Assembly (NCBI GenBank): GCA_934500835.1
Contig: CAKSTR010000001.1
Coordinates: 372,001 to 436,000 of the forward strand
Reading direction: 5' to 3'
Origin: an uncultured Paracoccaceae bacterium
GTDB taxonomy: Bacteria; Pseudomonadota; Alphaproteobacteria; Rhodobacterales; Rhodobacteraceae
Length of the DNA: 64,000 nucleotides
Shown here: positions 60,374 to 64,000 of the stretch, in pieces
Numbering within the stretch: position 1 is the stretch's first letter
Layout: each line of letters opens with the position of its first letter
Notes under the pieces: generated by a model
What the model was told of the DNA's origin: nothing
What the model saw: only the letters and a program-made list of their open reading frames with translations
Databases searched by the model: none
Position numbers and translations under genes: made by a program

Positions 60374-61819
60374 ATGTTCAGCCGCTTCAAGAAAGATGGC
60401 GCACCGACGAAGCCCGCGGCGCCGATGGCTGCGGTGCCCCAGGCCGCCCCCCGGCCCGCCCAGGCGGCGCCGGTCAGCAGCATGCGCCCCGTCGCCCCCG
60501 GTGCCACGCGCAGCCCTGCCGAGGCCGTGGCCGCCGACAAGGAGGCCAAGCGCAAGAGCCGGATGATGGAGCTGAAGCTGGAGCTGCACAAACGGCTTCT
60601 GGAGACGCTGAACCTTGCGGCGCTGGAACATGCCTCCGAGCAGAACCTGAAGCAGGAAATCTCGGCCCTCGCCTCCGAGGCGCTGGACGAGATGTCTGTC
60701 GCGCTGAACAAGGACGACCGCACCAATCTGGTGCAGGAACTCTATGACGAGGTCATGGGCCTGGGGCCGCTGGAGCCGCTGCTGAAAGACGAGACCGTCA
60801 ACGATATTCTGGTGAACGGGCCCAACCGGGTCTTCGTCGAACGCGCGGGCAAGCTGCAACTGACCGACGTGACCTTCCGCGACGAGCGGCACCTTCTGCG
60901 GATCATCGACAAGATCGTCTCGGCCGTGGGCCGCCGGGTCGATGAATCCAACCCGTATTGCGACGCCCGTCTGGCGGACGGATCGCGTTTCAACTGCATG
61001 GTGCCGCCGGTGGCGGTGGACGGATCGCTGGTTTCCATCCGGAAGTTCAAGAAGGAAAAGCTCAAGGTCATGGACCTTGTGAAGTTCGGCGCCTTCACCG
61101 AGGAAATGGCCGCCTATCTTCAGGCCGCCGTCTCGTGCCGGTTGAACGTGATCGTGTCGGGCGGCACGGGTTCGGGGAAAACCACCACGCTGAACGCGCT
61201 GTCCTCCTTTATCGACAATACCGAACGGGTGCTGACGATCGAGGATACGGCGGAACTTCAGCTGCAGCAGGTCCATGTCGGCCGGATGGAAAGCCGCCCC
61301 GCCAACGTCGAGGGCAAGGGCGCCGTCACCCAGCGCGACTGTTTGCGCAACGCCCTTCGGATGCGTCCTGACCGGATCATCGTGGGGGAAACCCGTGGTG
61401 AGGAAGTCATCGACATGTTGCAGGCGATGAACACCGGCCACGACGGGTCGATGACCACGATCCACGCCAACAACCCGCGCGACGGCATCAGCCGTCTGGA
61501 AAACATGGTCGCCATGGCCGGGATCGAGATGCCGCTGAAGGCGGTGCGCAGCCAGATCGCCTCGGCCGTCAACCTGATCGTGCAGGCCAGCCGCCTGCAG
61601 GACGGGTCGCGTCGCATGGTCTCGATCACCGAAATCACCGGCATGGAGGGCGAGGTGATCTCGATGCAGGAGGTGTTCCGCTACGAACGCCTGGGGATCG
61701 AGCCTTCGGGCAAGATCATCGGCCGCTTCAACGCGACCGGCATCCGCTCGGCCTATTCCGACCGCTTCCGGCAGTGGGGTTTCGACCTGCCGCCGTCGAT
61801 CTACGAACCCATCGTATAA
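60374..61819 (+). CDS. cpaF: Tad secretion ATPase CpaF/TadA
   Basis: 481 residues. An alanine/proline-rich N-terminus (1-55) precedes the VirB11/GspE ATPase. Walker A is [10 protein letters not shown] with K269, the Asp box is T-I-E-D-T-A-E-L and the Walker B/His box region contains [14 protein letters not shown] and M-T-T-I-H-A-N. It powers pilus extension, and in TadA systems retraction as well. tadB follows by 9 bases. Confidence 0.96.
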   Translation: MFSRFKKDGAPTKPAAPMAAVPQAAPRPAQAAPVSSMRPVAPGATRSPAEAVAADKEAKRKSRMMELKLELHKRLLETLNLAALEHASEQNLKQEISALASEALDEMSVALNKDDRTNLVQELYDEVMGLGPLEPLLKDETVNDILVNGPNRVFVERAGKLQLTDVTFRDERHLLRIIDKIVSAVGRRVDESNPYCDARLADGSRFNCMVPPVAVDGSLVSIRKFKKEKLKVMDLVKFGAFTEEMAAYLQAAVSCRLNVIVSGGTGSGKTTTLNALSSFIDNTERVLTIEDTAELQLQQVHVGRMESRPANVEGKGAVTQRDCLRNALRMRPDRIIVGETRGEEVIDMLQAMNTGHDGSMTTIHANNPRDGISRLENMVAMAGIEMPLKAVRSQIASAVNLIVQASRLQDGSRRMVSITEITGMEGEVISMQEVFRYERLGIEPSGKIIGRFNATGIRSAYSDRFRQWGFDLPPSIYEPIV

Positions 61820-61828
61820 GGTATCGCC

Positions 61829-62797
61829 ATGCAGATCAGTGCTGCTCCCCTTATCTACATCATGATCTTCGTGGCGGTCGTGGTCCTTGTCGAGGGCCTC
61901 TACCTGACCGTCTTCGGCAAGTCGATCAGCCTGAACAACCGGATCTCGCGCCGGCTGACCCTGCTGGAGAAGAACGGCAACCGTGAACAGGTTCTGGAAC
62001 AGCTTCGCAAGGAGATGAGCCAGCATCTGAACGCGAAGTCGATCCCGCTTTATTCGATCCTGGCCAAGAAGGCGCAGCGGGCGAACATCGCCTTCTCGCC
62101 CCTGCAGCTGGTTGGCATCATGGCCGGCCTGTCGGTGTTCGCCTTCCTTGCGATGACCGTCGGCACTTCGGCCGAGATGGGCATCCGGGTGATCGTGTCG
62201 ATCGGGATGGGCGTCGGCGGGGTCTATGTCTGGGTGAACAACAAGGCCAAGAAGCGGATGTCGCTTCTGGAAGAGCAACTGCCGGATGCCATCGAACTGA
62301 TGGTGCGCTCGTTGCGCGTGGGCCATCCCTTCAGCAGCGCGATCGGCATCGTGGCCAAGGAAATCCCCGATCCGCTTGGTTCCGAATTCGGCATCATCGC
62401 CGACGAGGCCGCCTATGGCCGCGATGTGTCGGAAAGCCTGAAGGCCTTTGCCGAACGCATGGACAGTCAGGACCTGCGCTTCCTTGCCGTGGCCGTGACG
62501 ATCCAGCAAACCTCGGGCGGCAACCTGGCCGAGATCCTTGAAGGTCTGGCCAAGGTGGTCCGCGCGCGTTTCAAGCTGTTCCGCCGCGTGCGCGCCATCA
62601 CGGCCGAGGCGAAATGGTCGGGCATGTTCCTGTCGGCCTTCCCGATCCTTGCGCTGATCATGATCAACGTGATCCAGCCCGACTATTACGACGAGGTGCG
62701 CGAGACCGCCGTCTTCGTGCCGGCCGCCCTGGTCGTGGTCGCTTTCCTTATCATCAACGTGATCTTCATGAAGATCATGGTCAACATCAAGGTCTGA
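61829..62797 (+). CDS. tadB: Tad inner-membrane platform protein TadB
   Basis: 322 residues. An N-terminal membrane helix (about 7-27), two central helices (about 88-130) and two at the C-terminus (about 265-320). The T2SSF domain contains L-P-D-A-I-E-L-M-V-R-S-L-R-V-G-H-P and Q-T-S-G-G-N-L-A-E-I-L, both standard in TadB. With TadC it forms the inner-membrane platform that couples CpaF to pilin assembly. tadC begins 3 bases after the stop codon. Confidence 0.95.
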   Translation: MQISAAPLIYIMIFVAVVVLVEGLYLTVFGKSISLNNRISRRLTLLEKNGNREQVLEQLRKEMSQHLNAKSIPLYSILAKKAQRANIAFSPLQLVGIMAGLSVFAFLAMTVGTSAEMGIRVIVSIGMGVGGVYVWVNNKAKKRMSLLEEQLPDAIELMVRSLRVGHPFSSAIGIVAKEIPDPLGSEFGIIADEAAYGRDVSESLKAFAERMDSQDLRFLAVAVTIQQTSGGNLAEILEGLAKVVRARFKLFRRVRAITAEAKWSGMFLSAFPILALIMINVIQPDYYDEVRETAVFVPAALVVVAFLIINVIFMKIMVNIKV

Positions 62798-62800
62798 ACC

Positions 62801-63778
62801 ATGCTTACCGCGTTGAGTGACACCCTCAAGTCCTTCCTTGGTCCGCTTGGCCCGCTGATCGCGATTGGGCTTCTGGGTTTGATGCTGGTGCTGATCGCAC
62901 TGCCGACGATGCTGAAGAAACAGCGTGACCGCTTTGCCGAGTTGAAGAACGAGGTCCGGTCCGGCAGGGATGACAACGTGGCCCTGCGCCGCGGTGCCGG
63001 CGCCGGTGCCGAGAAGCTGGAGCGTTTCGCCCATTTCCTGGAGCCGCAAAAGGCCGAGGAGATGTCGGCGATCCGGCTGAAACTGCTGCGCGCGGGCTAC
63101 CCGGACAAAAGCGCGGTCCATATGTTCCACGCCGCCAAACTGGTGCTTGGCATCGGCTTGCTGATCCTTGGCCTGATCTACGCCATGCTGAAATCGGCCA
63201 ATGAAGAGGTCACGACCCAGTCGATGATCCTCTACACCCTGGTCCCGGGCGCGCTTGGCTATTACCTGCCGCAATACTGGGTCAACAAGCGCATGAACAA
63301 GCGCCAGACCGAGATCGTTCAGGGCTTCCCCGATGCGCTGGACATGATGCTGGTCTGCGTCGAGGCCGGTCAGTCGCTGGACCAGTCCATCATCCGCGTC
63401 GCCAGGGAAAGCCGCGCCGGCTATCCCGCCCTGGCCGATGAATTCGAGCTGGTCAGCCAGGAGGTCAAGGCCGGCAAGGAGCGGGTCACGGTTCTGAAGG
63501 ACATGTCCGACCGGGTCGGCATCCCGGACGTGGCCTCGTTCGTCACCACGCTGGTGCAATCAGCCACCTTCGGCACCTCGATCGCCGAAGCCTTGCGTGT
63601 CTATTCTGCCGACATGCGCGACAAACGCGTGATGCGGGCTGAAGAAAAGGCAAACATGTTGCCCACCAAGCTTACACTTGGCACAATGATGTTCACCGTG
63701 CCGCCGCTGTTGATCATTCTGATCGGGCCGTCGGTATATGGCATCGCAACGATGCTGGGGCAGATGGGCAACCACTAA
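62801..63778 (+). CDS. tadC: Tad inner-membrane platform protein TadC
   Basis: 325 residues. One N-terminal membrane helix (about 17-35), two in the middle (about 108-150) and one or two at the C-terminus (about 285-322). The T2SSF signature is F-P-D-A-L-D-M-M-L-V-C-V-E-A-G-Q-S-L-D near residue 178-196, followed by L-V-Q-S-A-T-F-G-T-S-I-A-E-A-L. Partner of TadB. tadD starts 8 bases after its stop. Confidence 0.95.
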   Translation: MLTALSDTLKSFLGPLGPLIAIGLLGLMLVLIALPTMLKKQRDRFAELKNEVRSGRDDNVALRRGAGAGAEKLERFAHFLEPQKAEEMSAIRLKLLRAGYPDKSAVHMFHAAKLVLGIGLLILGLIYAMLKSANEEVTTQSMILYTLVPGALGYYLPQYWVNKRMNKRQTEIVQGFPDALDMMLVCVEAGQSLDQSIIRVARESRAGYPALADEFELVSQEVKAGKERVTVLKDMSDRVGIPDVASFVTTLVQSATFGTSIAEALRVYSADMRDKRVMRAEEKANMLPTKLTLGTMMFTVPPLLIILIGPSVYGIATMLGQMGNH

Positions 63779-63786
63779 GGGCTGTC

Positions 63787-64000
63787 GTGACGACGATACG
63801 AACAGGCATTGCGTGCTTGATGCTGATCCTGCTGGCCGCCTGTGGCAACATGGGTGGCCCGGGCGTTTCGCGAAACACCCCTTACGGCGTCAACCCCCGC
63901 GGCGATGCGGTCGATCCGCTGATCGTCGGGCATCGGCTGATGGCTTCGGGCGAATACGAACTGGCGCTGAAGGCCTATTACGGCGCCGCCGCCAAGCACG
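63787..64000 (+). CDS. tadD: TadD-like TPR lipoprotein (5' part only)
   Basis: The frame from GTG 63787 runs off the right edge after 71 codons. A lipoprotein signal ends L-L-A-A-C (C19), then N-M-G-G-P-G-V, and the first TPR-like helix L-I-V-G-H-R-L-M-A-S-G-E-Y-E-L-A-L-K-A-Y (key residues). TadD lipoproteins are pilotins or assembly factors of the Tad secretin. A GTG start is chosen because no ATG fits before the signal. Confidence 0.85.
   Translation, partial: MTTIRTGIACLMLILLAACGNMGGPGVSRNTPYGVNPRGDAVDPLIVGHRLMASGEYELALKAYYGAAAKH

Noticed and set aside
60365..63559. 1064-codon open frame antisense to cpaF-tadB-tadC
   Set aside because: Histidine/aspartate-rich shadow composition; the plus strand carries three clear Tad proteins in a tight operon.

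Overview
This 64 kb window is a GC-rich chromosomal segment from an alphaproteobacterium, most likely a member of the Rhodobacterales (Rhodobacter/Paracoccus relatives). The assignment rests on gene content and order: perM-hdaA-ppk1-ppx, a PccR-type (ScfR family) regulator beside propionyl-CoA carboxylase genes, a tripartite bioMNY biotin transporter, DUF6497 and DUF4174 proteins, and a compact tad pilus locus. No phage, insertion sequence, CRISPR array or rRNA operon was seen. One tRNA gene (Leu, anticodon TAA) is present. No species name can be given from the sequence alone.

Layout. 1-10.7 kb: the start of a Gfo/Idh/MocA oxidoreductase behind two LacI-type operators, then perM, hdaA, ppk1, ppx (replication control and polyphosphate), a GFA-type zinc protein, a VOC protein, a GNAT acetyltransferase, a TerB/J-domain protein, an EEP phosphatase/nuclease and a small secreted protein. 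10.8-22.5 kb: propionyl-CoA assimilation (scpA, pccA, pccB with small lipoproteins between), two small transporters, and the pccR regulator with TTTGCAAA boxes both in front of itself and in front of pccB. 22.5-28.9 kb: choline uptake and oxidation (betA, a PLP dehydratase, betI, choXWV) around a BetI-like operator. 28.9-34.6 kb: topA, dprA, a GABA-type aminotransferase and a glycine-zipper lipoprotein.

34.8-42.3 kb: bioMNY faces a tightly overlapping four-gene operon aroQ - HpcH/HpaI aldolase - short AMP-forming ligase - atypical thiolase. The ligase/thiolase pair beside a biotin transporter recalls the Bacillus bioY-yhfT-yhfS arrangement and is the best candidate for an uncharacterised pathway here. 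metF and a divergent metR-like LysR gene follow. 42.6-52.8 kb: an ABC-F ATPase, an L,D-transpeptidase, an inositol monophosphatase, a rhomboid protease, putA with its Lrp-type regulator, tRNA-Leu, scoAB and a small acetyltransferase. 53.1-64 kb: a lytic transglycosylase and a tad locus (three flp pilin genes, two of them on a near-identical 350 bp tandem duplication, then cpaB, cpaC, an OmpA-like lipoprotein, cpaE, cpaF, tadB, tadC and the start of tadD).

Between genes there is a dispersed repeat family built around GGGATATTT, often next to GGGGGC/GCCCCC hairpins and usually at gene 3' ends; a pair of these units makes a large inverted repeat at 52.8-53.1 kb. Two genes have good sigma70-like promoters so close to the ATG that they may be leaderless.
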